11,791 nt of DNA from contig CAKVJR010000043.1 in NCBI GenBank assembly GCA_934754855.1, positions 1 to 11,791 of the forward strand. Reading direction: 5' to 3'. The position numbers and the translations under genes were made by a program. Below the pieces are notes generated by a model. It did no database searches. It saw only the letters and a list, made by a program, of their open reading frames with translations, and was not told where the DNA came from. Origin of the DNA: an uncultured Candidatus Melainabacteria bacterium (lineage in GTDB: Bacteria > Cyanobacteriota > Vampirovibrionia > Gastranaerophilales > Gastranaerophilaceae). Positions 1 to 5,833 of this stretch are shown in pieces (the stretch's first letter is position 1; each line of letters begins with the position of its first letter).

Positions 1-642
1 GCACAGGAAATCAGAGCATCAATCCCCGTCAAAAAGCCCGAAACGAATGCAATGTTCAAAATAAATTACGGCTTATATCTTTTATCAGCAAATGACGAAA
101 ACAAAGACAATGCCTGCATTATAAACGCAGTTAACCAAATTACGGAAAATCCGAAAAGAATATCAATCGCAGTCAACAAGCAAAATTTGACCCACGATAT
201 GGTATTAAAAACAGGCAAATTCAGCATTTCCGTTTTGACGGAAGAAACGCCGTTCTCAGTTTTCTCAAAATTCGGCTACCATAGCGGAAAAGATACCGAT
301 AAATTTGCTGACGTTAACAACATTGAAAGATGCACAAACGGAACAGCATACTTGCCTGAATATTCTAACGCAATAATTTGTGCAAAAGTCGTTGATACTC
401 AAGATTACGGCACCCACACTCTTTTCGTTGGAGAAGTCGAATCTTCGGAAGTCCTCTCGGACAGCCCATCTTTGACATATTCTCACTATCTTGAAAATAC
501 CAGAGTTAAAACCGTAACCGAAAAGAAAAAAGGGTTCAGATGTAAAATTTGCGACTACATCTACGAAGGTGAAACACTCCCCACTGATTACATTTGCCCC
601 GTTTGCAAACACGGTGCGGCAGACTTTGAACCGATTGAATAA
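1..642 (+). CDS. Flavin reductase-rubredoxin protein, 5'-truncated by window edge (possible flavodiiron-type fusion)
   Basis: Likely an electron-transfer protein of oxygen, NO or peroxide detoxification. The frame is open from base 1 with no stop, so the gene is probably partial. The first ATG (52) has no Shine-Dalgarno in front of it and is preceded in frame by AQEIRASIPVKKPETNA, which resembles a helix end plus a linker. Counting from that Met, residues 1-155 are a flavin reductase-like FMN-binding domain (FKINYGLYLLSA, CIINAVNQIT, then VNKQNLTHDM and TGKFSISVL). Residues 161-196 are a short-type rubredoxin with iron ligands C164, C167 (CKIC) and C182, C185 (CPVC). This pair is known from clostridial high-molecular-weight rubredoxins. 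A flavin reductase tail also occurs on cyanobacterial flavodiiron proteins. The upstream domain is inferred. If ATG 52 is the true start, the protein is a 196-residue stand-alone enzyme. Confidence 0.85.
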   Translation, partial: AQEIRASIPVKKPETNAMFKINYGLYLLSANDENKDNACIINAVNQITENPKRISIAVNKQNLTHDMVLKTGKFSISVLTEETPFSVFSKFGYHSGKDTDKFADVNNIERCTNGTAYLPEYSNAIICAKVVDTQDYGTHTLFVGEVESSEVLSDSPSLTYSHYLENTRVKTVTEKKKGFRCKICDYIYEGETLPTDYICPVCKHGAADFEPIE

Positions 643-663
643 TCAAAAATCATTCATAAAAAA

Positions 664-690
664 AGAGGTTGGTTAACGCCAACCTTTTTT
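664..690 (+). terminator. Rho-independent terminator after the flavin reductase-rubredoxin gene
   Basis: A perfect 7-bp stem AGGTTGG (666-672) / CCAACCT (679-685) encloses the loop TTAACG and runs into T685-690. The A-run before the stem (658-664) supplies a T-run on the other strand, so the element could also stop transcription coming from the right. Confidence 0.85.
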
Positions 691-695
691 ATTGA

Positions 696-719
696 AAAAT
701 CAAATTATTTTTTGATTTT
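696..719. repeat. AT-rich hairpin between the two terminators
   Basis: Nine-base perfect arms AAAATCAAA (696-704) and TTTGATTTT (711-719) enclose a 6-base loop. A short T-run (723-728) follows on the + strand. It could be a backup terminator. The low GC content makes it weak, and a chance palindrome in AT-rich DNA cannot be excluded. Confidence 0.4.
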
Positions 720-733
720 GAATTTTTTATAAT

Positions 734-762
734 AAAAAAGAGCGACTTTTGTCGCCCTTTTT
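734..762 (-). terminator. Rho-independent terminator of rpsL-rpsG, bidirectional
   Basis: On the minus strand, GGGCGAC (757-751) pairs with GTCGCTC (746-740), with one G-U pair and an AAAA loop, and is followed by a T-run (739-734). On the plus strand the same stem is followed by TTTTT (758-762), so it also works for convergent transcripts. It lies about 20 bases after the rpsG stop codon. Confidence 0.85.
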
Positions 763-783
763 CGTAACCTTTCGGTATCTGAA

Positions 784-1254
784 TTAGTATCTGTAATGAG
801 AAAACGCCTTGTTTGCTTCAGCCATTTTGTGGGTGTCTTCTCTTTTCTTACATGCTGCACCTTGACCGTTTGCTGCGTCTGTGAGTTCAGCCGTAAGTTT
901 TTCAACCATTGATTTTCCGTTTCTTTTCTTTGCTGATTCAATCAACCATGTTGAACCGAGAGCCATACCTCTGTCGGGTGCAACTTCGAGAGGAACTTGG
1001 TATGTTGAACCACCGATTCTTCTTGCTTTAACTTCAAGAAGAGGAGTTGCATTTGTAAGTGCCTTTTGGAAAACTTCAAGTGCATCTTCCTTAGTTTTTT
1101 CTTTGATTCTTTCGAGTGTTGAATAGAAAATCTTTTCAGCAATCGATTTTTTACCACGTCGCATAAGACGGTTAATAAATCTTGAAATATCAACGTTATT
1201 ATATACTGCATCAGGTGCCGGTACTCTTTTTTCCGGTTTGCTTCTTCTTGACAT
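784..1254 (-). CDS. rpsG: 30S ribosomal protein S7
   Basis: Primary 16S rRNA-binding protein that nucleates assembly of the small-subunit head and lies near the E site. The 156-residue length is normal for bacteria. Recognisable S7 stretches are DALEVFQKALTNATPLLEV, KARRIGGSTYQVPLEV and the C-terminal KREDTHKMAEANKAFSHYRY, which is very close to the cyanobacterial ending. The ATG at 1254 is preceded by AGAGG at a suitable distance. The gene starts 8 bases after the rpsL stop, so the two are co-transcribed. In many bacteria fusA and tuf follow; here a terminator follows instead. Family identity is certain. Confidence 0.98.
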   Translation of the reverse strand: MSRRSKPEKRVPAPDAVYNNVDISRFINRLMRRGKKSIAEKIFYSTLERIKEKTKEDALEVFQKALTNATPLLEVKARRIGGSTYQVPLEVAPDRGMALGSTWLIESAKKRNGKSMVEKLTAELTDAANGQGAACKKREDTHKMAEANKAFSHYRY

Positions 1255-1262
1255 AATTACCT

Positions 1263-1643
1263 CTATTTCTTAGCTTTTGCTTTTTTAGCACCGTATTTTG
1301 AACGGCTTTGTTCTCTGTTTGCAACGCCTGCAGTATCCAAAGTACCTCTGATGATGTGATATCTTACACCAGGTAAATCTTTAACTCTGCCGCCTCTGAT
1401 GAGAACTACACTGTGTTCTTGCAAGTTGTGACCAATACCGGGGATATATGAAGTAACTTCAAATCCGTTAGTCAATCTTACACGGGCTACTTTTCTTAAT
1501 GCTGAGTTAGGCTTTTTCGGCGTAGTCGTATATACTCTGGTGCATACGCCACGTTTTTGCGGGCAATTTTCCAAAGCAGGTGACTTCGTCTTATCTGTCA
1601 ATTTTTGACGTTCTTTGCGAACTAATTGTGCAATAGTCGGCAT
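1263..1643 (-). CDS. rpsL: 30S ribosomal protein S12
   Basis: Decoding-centre protein of the small subunit that contacts helices 18, 27 and 44 and controls translational accuracy. It has 126 residues starting MPTIAQLVRK. Diagnostic stretches are RGVCTRVYTTTPKKPNSALR (residues 31-50, containing the lysine where streptomycin-resistance substitutions arise, here wild-type) and GGRVKDLPGVRYHIIRG (residues 84-100, with the Asp that is methylthiolated in many bacteria). The tail TLDTAGVANREQSRSKYGAK is cyanobacterium-like. A longer reading with an ATG at 1667 exists, but its extra codons are the Shine-Dalgarno itself (AAGGAG), so the start is placed at 1643. It is the first gene of a two-gene unit with rpsG. 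Confidence 0.98.
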   Translation of the reverse strand: MPTIAQLVRKERQKLTDKTKSPALENCPQKRGVCTRVYTTTPKKPNSALRKVARVRLTNGFEVTSYIPGIGHNLQEHSVVLIRGGRVKDLPGVRYHIIRGTLDTAGVANREQSRSKYGAKKAKAKK

Positions 1644-1649
1644 TATTTT

Positions 1650-1655
1650 CTCCTT
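1650..1655 (-). promoter_or_regulatory. Shine-Dalgarno of rpsL (decides the start)
   Basis: AAGGAG lies six bases before the ATG at 1643. In the alternative frame-extended start at 1667 these bases would be codons, which argues against the longer protein. Confidence 0.9.
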
Positions 1656-1665
1656 TTTGTTATTC

Positions 1666-1737
1666 AACTCGTTATCAGCACATTACGAGTATCCCCTTGT
1701 CGGGAATAATTCTATTTAACTTTAGACATAACTCGTT
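1666..1737 (-). repeat. Repeated AACGAGTT motifs and a small hairpin in the rpsL leader
   Basis: On the minus strand AACGAGTT occurs twice: at 1737-1730 (inside the promoter spacer) and at 1673-1666 (just before the Shine-Dalgarno). ACTCGT at 1690-1685 can pair with ACGAGT at 1672-1667 across a 12-base loop. Together these could form a ribosomal-protein leader structure. I do not recognise it as a known S7 or S12 regulatory element. Confidence 0.35.
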
Positions 1738-1742
1738 GTCAA
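1713..1742 (-). promoter_or_regulatory. Predicted sigma-70 promoter of rpsL-rpsG
   Basis: The minus strand has a perfect -35 box TTGACA (1742-1737). It is followed after 17 or 18 bases by TTAAAT or TAAATA (1719-1714 or 1718-1713). The predicted start is near 1706, giving a leader of about 60 bases. This fits rpsL-rpsG being transcribed separately from the upstream seven-gene set. Confidence 0.7.
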
Positions 1743-1773
1743 CCACATTGTTTTCAAAGAGTTACATACTTTT

Positions 1774-1795
1774 AATAATTTTTAATAAAATTATT
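1774..1795 (-). terminator. Weak all-AT hairpin at the end of the seven-gene minus-strand unit
   Basis: Nine-base perfect arms (1774-1782 and 1787-1795) with a 4-base loop overlap the stop codon of the last gene. There are no G or C bases and no long T-run, so termination would be weak. Some transcription may continue into rpsL. Confidence 0.25.
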
Positions 1796-2150
1796 TATTA
1801 TCCTTTTTAATAAGGCTGTCAAGTGCGGTTTCAAGCGTTTTTACCTTATTTTCAAGAGCCGCAATTTCGCTATCCTTTTCCGCTCCTGAAATCGAATTTT
1901 TTTCACGTTCTTTTTTATATGCTTTCAATTTATCTTGTTCGGCAATATCAAAAAACATGTGCAAAATCGTCGAATATACCACTCCCGCAAGATATACAAC
2001 CGTTACTAAAATCGCAACTGTCGTATGGTATTCATTTCCGTCAAACGGGCATGTATAGTTGAAATCCATCGGCATGTAAGTATTCAAAACAAAATAAATC
2101 GCCACTGCCGTTAAAATTTCGCCCAAAACAATAATCAAATTTTTATTCAT
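1791..2150 (-). CDS. Small two-helix membrane protein with coiled-coil tail, LapA (DUF1049)-like
   Basis: A 119-residue protein that I cannot name with certainty. Residues 4-22 and 45-67 are hydrophobic helices separated by a short polar loop (MDFNYTCPFDGNEYHTT). Residues 70-116 are charged and heptad-like (EIAALENKVKTLETALDSL), predicted as a cytoplasmic coiled coil. This layout, and the FNY...GEY-type loop, resembles LapA, the small inner-membrane protein linked to lipopolysaccharide assembly in proteobacteria. That is an architectural match only. The ATG overlaps the stop of the upstream rluD-like gene by 8 bases (ATGAATAA), so translation is probably coupled. It is the last gene of the minus-strand unit. 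Confidence 0.8.
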   Translation of the reverse strand: MNKNLIIVLGEILTAVAIYFVLNTYMPMDFNYTCPFDGNEYHTTVAILVTVVYLAGVVYSTILHMFFDIAEQDKLKAYKKEREKNSISGAEKDSEIAALENKVKTLETALDSLIKKDNK

Positions 2151-3066
2151 TTTTATCGTCCCTTAATTTATTCAAAACCTTTGTAATATCATTATCCGAA
2201 GAAATTTCTATGTCAATTCTGTCGCCGTTCATTATACAAAACGACAATTTATAAGCCTCTAAGACCTGCTCTGTGGTTTTAACTTTAATTTTTTCGCCGC
2301 CATAAAGGCTGTCATTCACAATCGGGTGTCCTATATGAGCCATGTGAACACGAATTTGGTGTGTTCTGCCCGTTTCCAATTGAAGTTCCAAAAGCGTATA
2401 TTTTTTAAATCTTTCAAGCACCGTATAGTGCGTAACAGACGGTTTTCCGCCATCTTGAACACAGAATTTTTCACATTTAGTTTTATGTCTTGCAATCGGT
2501 TCATCAACCATACCGCAGTCATTATCAAATGTTCCCGAAACAACCGCAAGATACTTTCTGATTGCGGTTTTTGACTTTATTTGTTCCGTCAAAAATTCAT
2601 GAGCGGCATTATTTTTTGCAACCATCAAAAGCCCCGAGGTATTTCTATCAAGCCGATGAACAATCCCCGGACGCATTGAGCCGTTTAAATTCGACAAACC
2701 GTTATAGCCGTATTTATTCAAAAGAGCGTTAACAAGCGTATTTTCACGCTCTTTCATTGTGGGGTGAGTAAGCATATTTTTGGGTTTATTAACAACCAAA
2801 ATATTTTCATCTTCATACCTGATATCGAGCGGAATATCTTGAGGTTGAATAAAAATTTCTTCGGCATTTTCTATCGAAAAATCAATTTTATCATCTTCTT
2901 TAACGCAGTACGATGGCTTTTCGGGGTTTCCGTTTACAAAAACCTCGCCACGTTTTATTGCGGATTGAATTTTACTCCTCGAAAAGTCGGTCAAAACCTC
3001 CGCCAAATAAACATCGAGCCGTTTACCTTCGTCATTAATCTCCGTATATAAGGTCGTCTTCTGCAT
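2143..3066 (-). CDS. rluD: RluA/RluD-family 23S rRNA pseudouridine synthase
   Basis: Isomerises specific uridines in 23S rRNA to pseudouridine. In the RluD subfamily the sites are in helix 69. From the chosen start, residues 16-62 form an S4 RNA-binding domain (KRLDVYLAEVL, SKIQSAIKRGEVFVNG). The catalytic domain follows with ILVVNKPKNMLTHP, then HRLDRNTSGLLMVAKN carrying the catalytic Asp140, and later ETGRTHQIRVHMAHIGHPIV. The length of 307 residues is typical. A longer reading begins at an ATG at 3099 but has no ribosome-binding site; the ATG at 3066 is preceded by AAGAGA and is preferred. It overlaps the end of lspA by 32 bases. The lspA-rluD order is also known in Firmicutes. Exact RluD specificity is inferred; RluA or RluC cannot be excluded. 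Confidence 0.93.
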   Translation of the reverse strand: MQKTTLYTEINDEGKRLDVYLAEVLTDFSRSKIQSAIKRGEVFVNGNPEKPSYCVKEDDKIDFSIENAEEIFIQPQDIPLDIRYEDENILVVNKPKNMLTHPTMKERENTLVNALLNKYGYNGLSNLNGSMRPGIVHRLDRNTSGLLMVAKNNAAHEFLTEQIKSKTAIRKYLAVVSGTFDNDCGMVDEPIARHKTKCEKFCVQDGGKPSVTHYTVLERFKKYTLLELQLETGRTHQIRVHMAHIGHPIVNDSLYGGEKIKVKTTEQVLEAYKLSFCIMNGDRIDIEISSDNDITKVLNKLRDDKNE

Positions 3067-3547
3067 CTTTATTCTCTTGAATTTCACGTCGTTTATCATT
3101 AATGACGGCTAACGCAATCGTTACTGCCCCAACGGTTATCATAATATCATTGAGATTAAAAACAGGGAAATTAAAAAGATTTATTTTTATAAAATCTTCA
3201 ACATATCCGAGCGTGTATCTTTCAATCGCATTTCCCGCAATTCCTGCCGAAAAAAGAGATAACATCATCAAAAAATTTTCGGAAAGATAAAGTTTTTTCA
3301 TCGACAAATAAACAGTTATCGCCAAAATTATCGCAATTGCAAAAATAACGAGCCAATCCTGAAAACCCGCAAACAGATTAAACGCCGCACCGTTATTTTT
3401 CACAAGCACGAGCGAAAAGAAAGAATTTGTATCCGTAAATAATTGACCGATAACTTTATTCAAAATATATGATTTCAAACAAAATGCCAAAACATAATAG
3501 ATAAAAGCATTTCCGAAATAACTCAACAGTCTTTTTAATCTATTCAC
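3035..3547 (-). CDS. lspA: Lipoprotein signal peptidase (signal peptidase II)
   Basis: Inner-membrane aspartyl protease that cleaves the signal peptide of diacylglyceryl-modified prolipoproteins. It has 170 residues and four hydrophobic segments. Family boxes seen are LVKNNGAAFNLF (residues 48-59), AGIAGNAIERYTLGYVEDFI (101-120) and FNLNDIMITVG (130-140). The catalytic aspartates are predicted to be D118 and D134. It is somewhat divergent: the Asp of the usual DQxxK box in helix 1 is Ala21 here (K25 is kept), GNxxDR reads GNAIER, and FNxAD reads FNLND. It starts with GTG, overlapping the stop of the upstream gene by 8 bases (GTGAATAG), which suggests coupled translation. No strong Shine-Dalgarno is visible, which fits translational coupling. 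Confidence 0.93.
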   Translation of the reverse strand: MNRLKRLLSYFGNAFIYYVLAFCLKSYILNKVIGQLFTDTNSFFSLVLVKNNGAAFNLFAGFQDWLVIFAIAIILAITVYLSMKKLYLSENFLMMLSLFSAGIAGNAIERYTLGYVEDFIKINLFNFPVFNLNDIMITVGAVTIALAVINDKRREIQENKDAEDDLIYGD

Positions 3548-4532
3548 CTTGACCGTCTTTCTCTGTTACCTTATCAATTTTTTTCTCTACATGTTTTTTT
3601 GAAATTTTTTGCGGCATGGGTCTGAAAACATTGACACGACGCATAACAATAGCCGAACCCGTTGTTTCAAGTTCATACTGATTATCGGTAATCAACTTCG
3701 GAGAAGTCATACCGATTGTAGCAACGGCATATTCGTTATAATCATCAGAATTAGCCGTAACAAGCCGCTCAAGCACACCATCGCCCTTGATTGCCTTAAA
3801 ATCTGTTTTCGGCAAATTCATAGGATAAATAATCGGGGACGAAAACAATGACGCTGCAACAAAAACCTCTTTCAACGGGGCAAAAGCCAATGATATCGTA
3901 TATTCGCTTCCCGATTTAACTTGAGAGGGTACATTTATGGAAAAATAGACGCTTTTTGCCGAACCGTAAAGGATTGAGCAAGTTTCGTCCATAATATTCG
4001 ACGATGCGATTTTCCATTTTCCATTTTCTCGTTTCAAGTAATAATAAACGTCCGCAGTCGAGATAATAAGCCCGTTTCCGGAAATTCCTTCAACAGGTTT
4101 CAAGGTTTCTGCCTCGCCCGTTTCTGTTACGTGAACAACGGCGTAATCGTCATTTATCGCAATATTATTGACTTTCGTAAACAAATTTTTAACTTTGTAA
4201 CTCGAAAATCCGTTCTTAACAGATTTGAGATACGTATCAATATCATAGCCGTCATTATTTACAAAATCGTCGCTATACAACAATTTCAACTTTTTTAAAT
4301 CTTGTTTTTCGCTATAAGAATCAAGTTTTTTGAAAATGTTTAAAATTTCTTTTTGAGGATCAGAAGAAAAAACTTTCCCAAAACCGACAGCCGCAATTCT
4401 GTCTTCAACAGAAAGTTCATCAGTTTCATCTGCTCTTATCGGTTGTTGTGCAAATGCAGTCAAAATAACCGTTATTGCTAACAAACTAAACAACTTTTTC
4501 TTCAATTTTAATGCTTTCATCGGGTTTATCAT
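3540..4532 (-). CDS. Secreted NTF2-like domain protein of unknown function
   Basis: A 330-residue protein I do not recognise by name. Residues 5-34 form a Sec signal peptide: a Lys-rich start, the hydrophobic core LFSLLAITVILTAFA and a probable cleavage near AFA or IRA. There is no Cys lipobox, so it is not a lipoprotein. Residues about 57-185 look like an NTF2/SnoaL-type fold (IFKKLDSYSEKQDLKKLKLL, then AVVHVTETGEAE and YYLKRENGKWKIASS). Residues 190-310 form a second beta-rich region of unknown type, and the tail is Lys-rich. An NTF2-like fold usually acts as a binding or scaffold module, and no catalytic residues stand out. The ATG lies inside the end of the upstream gene (47-base overlap); a second in-frame ATG at 4520 is possible. 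The end overlaps the lspA start by 8 bases. Confidence 0.82.
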   Translation of the reverse strand: MINPMKALKLKKKLFSLLAITVILTAFAQQPIRADETDELSVEDRIAAVGFGKVFSSDPQKEILNIFKKLDSYSEKQDLKKLKLLYSDDFVNNDGYDIDTYLKSVKNGFSSYKVKNLFTKVNNIAINDDYAVVHVTETGEAETLKPVEGISGNGLIISTADVYYYLKRENGKWKIASSNIMDETCSILYGSAKSVYFSINVPSQVKSGSEYTISLAFAPLKEVFVAASLFSSPIIYPMNLPKTDFKAIKGDGVLERLVTANSDDYNEYAVATIGMTSPKLITDNQYELETTGSAIVMRRVNVFRPMPQKISKKHVEKKIDKVTEKDGQGE

Positions 4533-4818
4533 TTTTCTTTCTGTAAATCATAACGAACGTAAAATCGACTGCAATCAGCAAAAAACAAGCCACATACATC
4601 CAAAATACGATATCCATATTATACAATATTTTATGTAGCATGCCACAAATATAGCCGATTAAAATCAAAACATAAAAAGTTCTGCTTTTTCCGCTTGCAG
4701 TCTTGGTTTTAAGAGTTTTATAAAGAGCAAACGGCCAACTTGCACCAAAGCAAAAAATCATGCCCGCTTCAAAAATGCTCATGCTCTTAACTTGTAGTGA
4801 TGCTGTTAAAAAATCCAT
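4486..4818 (-). CDS. Small PQ-loop/SemiSWEET-like membrane protein
   Basis: A 110-residue protein with three hydrophobic helices (about 14-34, 47-66 and 71-93) and a charged cytoplasmic tail. The stretch ASWPFALYKTLKTKTASGKS (residues 26-45) resembles the PQ-loop signature of a proline in helix 1 followed by basic residues and a KSxxGxS-like turn, but Phe follows the Pro instead of Gln. A three-helix PQ-loop unit is the layout of bacterial SemiSWEET sugar transporters, which dimerise. Transport activity and substrate are unproven here. The start at 4818 has GGAG six bases upstream. It lies 28 bases after the glycosyltransferase gene and overlaps the next gene. A related small family of uncharacterised Clostridia proteins is an alternative description. 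Confidence 0.75.
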   Translation of the reverse strand: MDFLTASLQVKSMSIFEAGMIFCFGASWPFALYKTLKTKTASGKSRTFYVLILIGYICGMLHKILYNMDIVFWMYVACFLLIAVDFTFVMIYRKKNDKPDESIKIEEKVV

Positions 4819-4846
4819 TTTTTTCTCCGTGACAATAATAACATAA

Positions 4847-5833
4847 CTATGATTTTAACGGCAACAATCCGCATTCATCTATAAGATTTGTAATATCTTC
4901 GGGCAAAATATCGTCAAGACAGGGTGAATATTCCTCATTTCTAAGGCGACAGCGTGACTTTCCGCAAGGGATACAAGAAAGATATTTTGAGGAAAGGGAA
5001 TATATTTTTTCTCCGACAAAACCTTTGTTTTGTGCAGATGTGGCACCGAAAAGCCCGATTGTCGGAACTCCGACGGATTTAGCGATATAAATCGGAGAAG
5101 AATCAATGCCGATAACACATTTAGCCTTTTTCAAAAATGCCGCACATTCAAGGATATCAAACCTTCCTCCGAAATTATGGATTTTCGGATTGATATTTTC
5201 AAAAACGCTCAAAGCACTCCGTTCACGGGCTGTTCCGATAAAAAAGACCTCGACATCGTACTTTTCGACAATTTTTTCCGCCAAATCTTTGAATTTGTTA
5301 AGCCGATATTTCTTTCCCTCTGTGGCTTTTGCCGTTTGAGTCGAAATCACAACAAAATCTTTCTCCGTCGGAATTGCCGCAGAAACTATATCAGAAATCT
5401 GAGAAGGCACTGTTATTTCAGCATTTTCAACAAATTCCAATCCATCAATTTTTTCACTGACTGACTTATAAAAATTTTTAACGGGCGGAATATTTTGCTC
5501 TGTTTCTGCCGTTATGACCTGATTTGCACCGATTAACAATGTTAAAAAATACGATTTAACAGAACCGTTCAAGTCAATTACCGCATCATATTTTTTCTCT
5601 TTGAAAATTTTGGAATACTTGAGAATTTCTCCGAAAGAAAGATTTTTTGTCGAAAAAATCTCAGAAATATTTTTCTCGCAAGAGAACAATTTTGCGGGAA
5701 TTTCCTCGGTAAAATAATCAATTTGCATATTCGGATAAGAATTTTTAATACTTTGAACAGTAGCCAAAGATGCAATTATTTCGGAGGTTGCACCGTATTT
5801 TATAATGAGAATTTTTTTGAAATCACAACTCAT
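4847..5833 (-). CDS. Glycosyltransferase family 9 (heptosyltransferase-like)
   Basis: Predicted to transfer a sugar (heptose or similar) from a nucleotide donor onto an envelope glycan or lipid acceptor. It has 328 residues in the GT-B fold. The N-terminal half begins KKILIIKYGATSEIIASLAT (residues 6-25). The C-terminal nucleotide-binding half contains VEVFFIGTARERSAL (195-209), GIDSSPIYIAKSVGVPTIG (242-260) and LFGAT (261-265). A cysteine cluster follows: C287, C290, C295 and C305. At the position of the WaaC catalytic Asp (GD in the N-terminal loop) this protein has Ser-Glu (E18). The start at 5833 has AAAGGA seven bases upstream and overlaps the comEC stop by 11 bases. The longer open frame to 5926 lacks a ribosome-binding site. 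Acceptor unknown. Confidence 0.88.
   Translation of the reverse strand: MSCDFKKILIIKYGATSEIIASLATVQSIKNSYPNMQIDYFTEEIPAKLFSCEKNISEIFSTKNLSFGEILKYSKIFKEKKYDAVIDLNGSVKSYFLTLLIGANQVITAETEQNIPPVKNFYKSVSEKIDGLEFVENAEITVPSQISDIVSAAIPTEKDFVVISTQTAKATEGKKYRLNKFKDLAEKIVEKYDVEVFFIGTARERSALSVFENINPKIHNFGGRFDILECAAFLKKAKCVIGIDSSPIYIAKSVGVPTIGLFGATSAQNKGFVGEKIYSLSSKYLSCIPCGKSRCRLRNEEYSPCLDDILPEDITNLIDECGLLPLKS

Noticed and set aside
881..1126. Open frames antisense or shifted within rpsG
   Set aside because: They overlap an unmistakable ribosomal protein gene and have no start signals of their own.
3540..4532. NTF2-like protein as a lipoprotein substrate of the adjacent LspA
   Set aside because: No Cys follows the signal peptide core, so there is no lipobox; a signal peptidase I type cleavage is more likely.
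5030..5464. Plus-strand 144-codon open frame opposite the GT9 gene
   Set aside because: It has no ribosome-binding site and no family resemblance, is rich in Cys/Arg/Phe/Asn as expected for an antisense reading, and overlaps a clearly coding gene.
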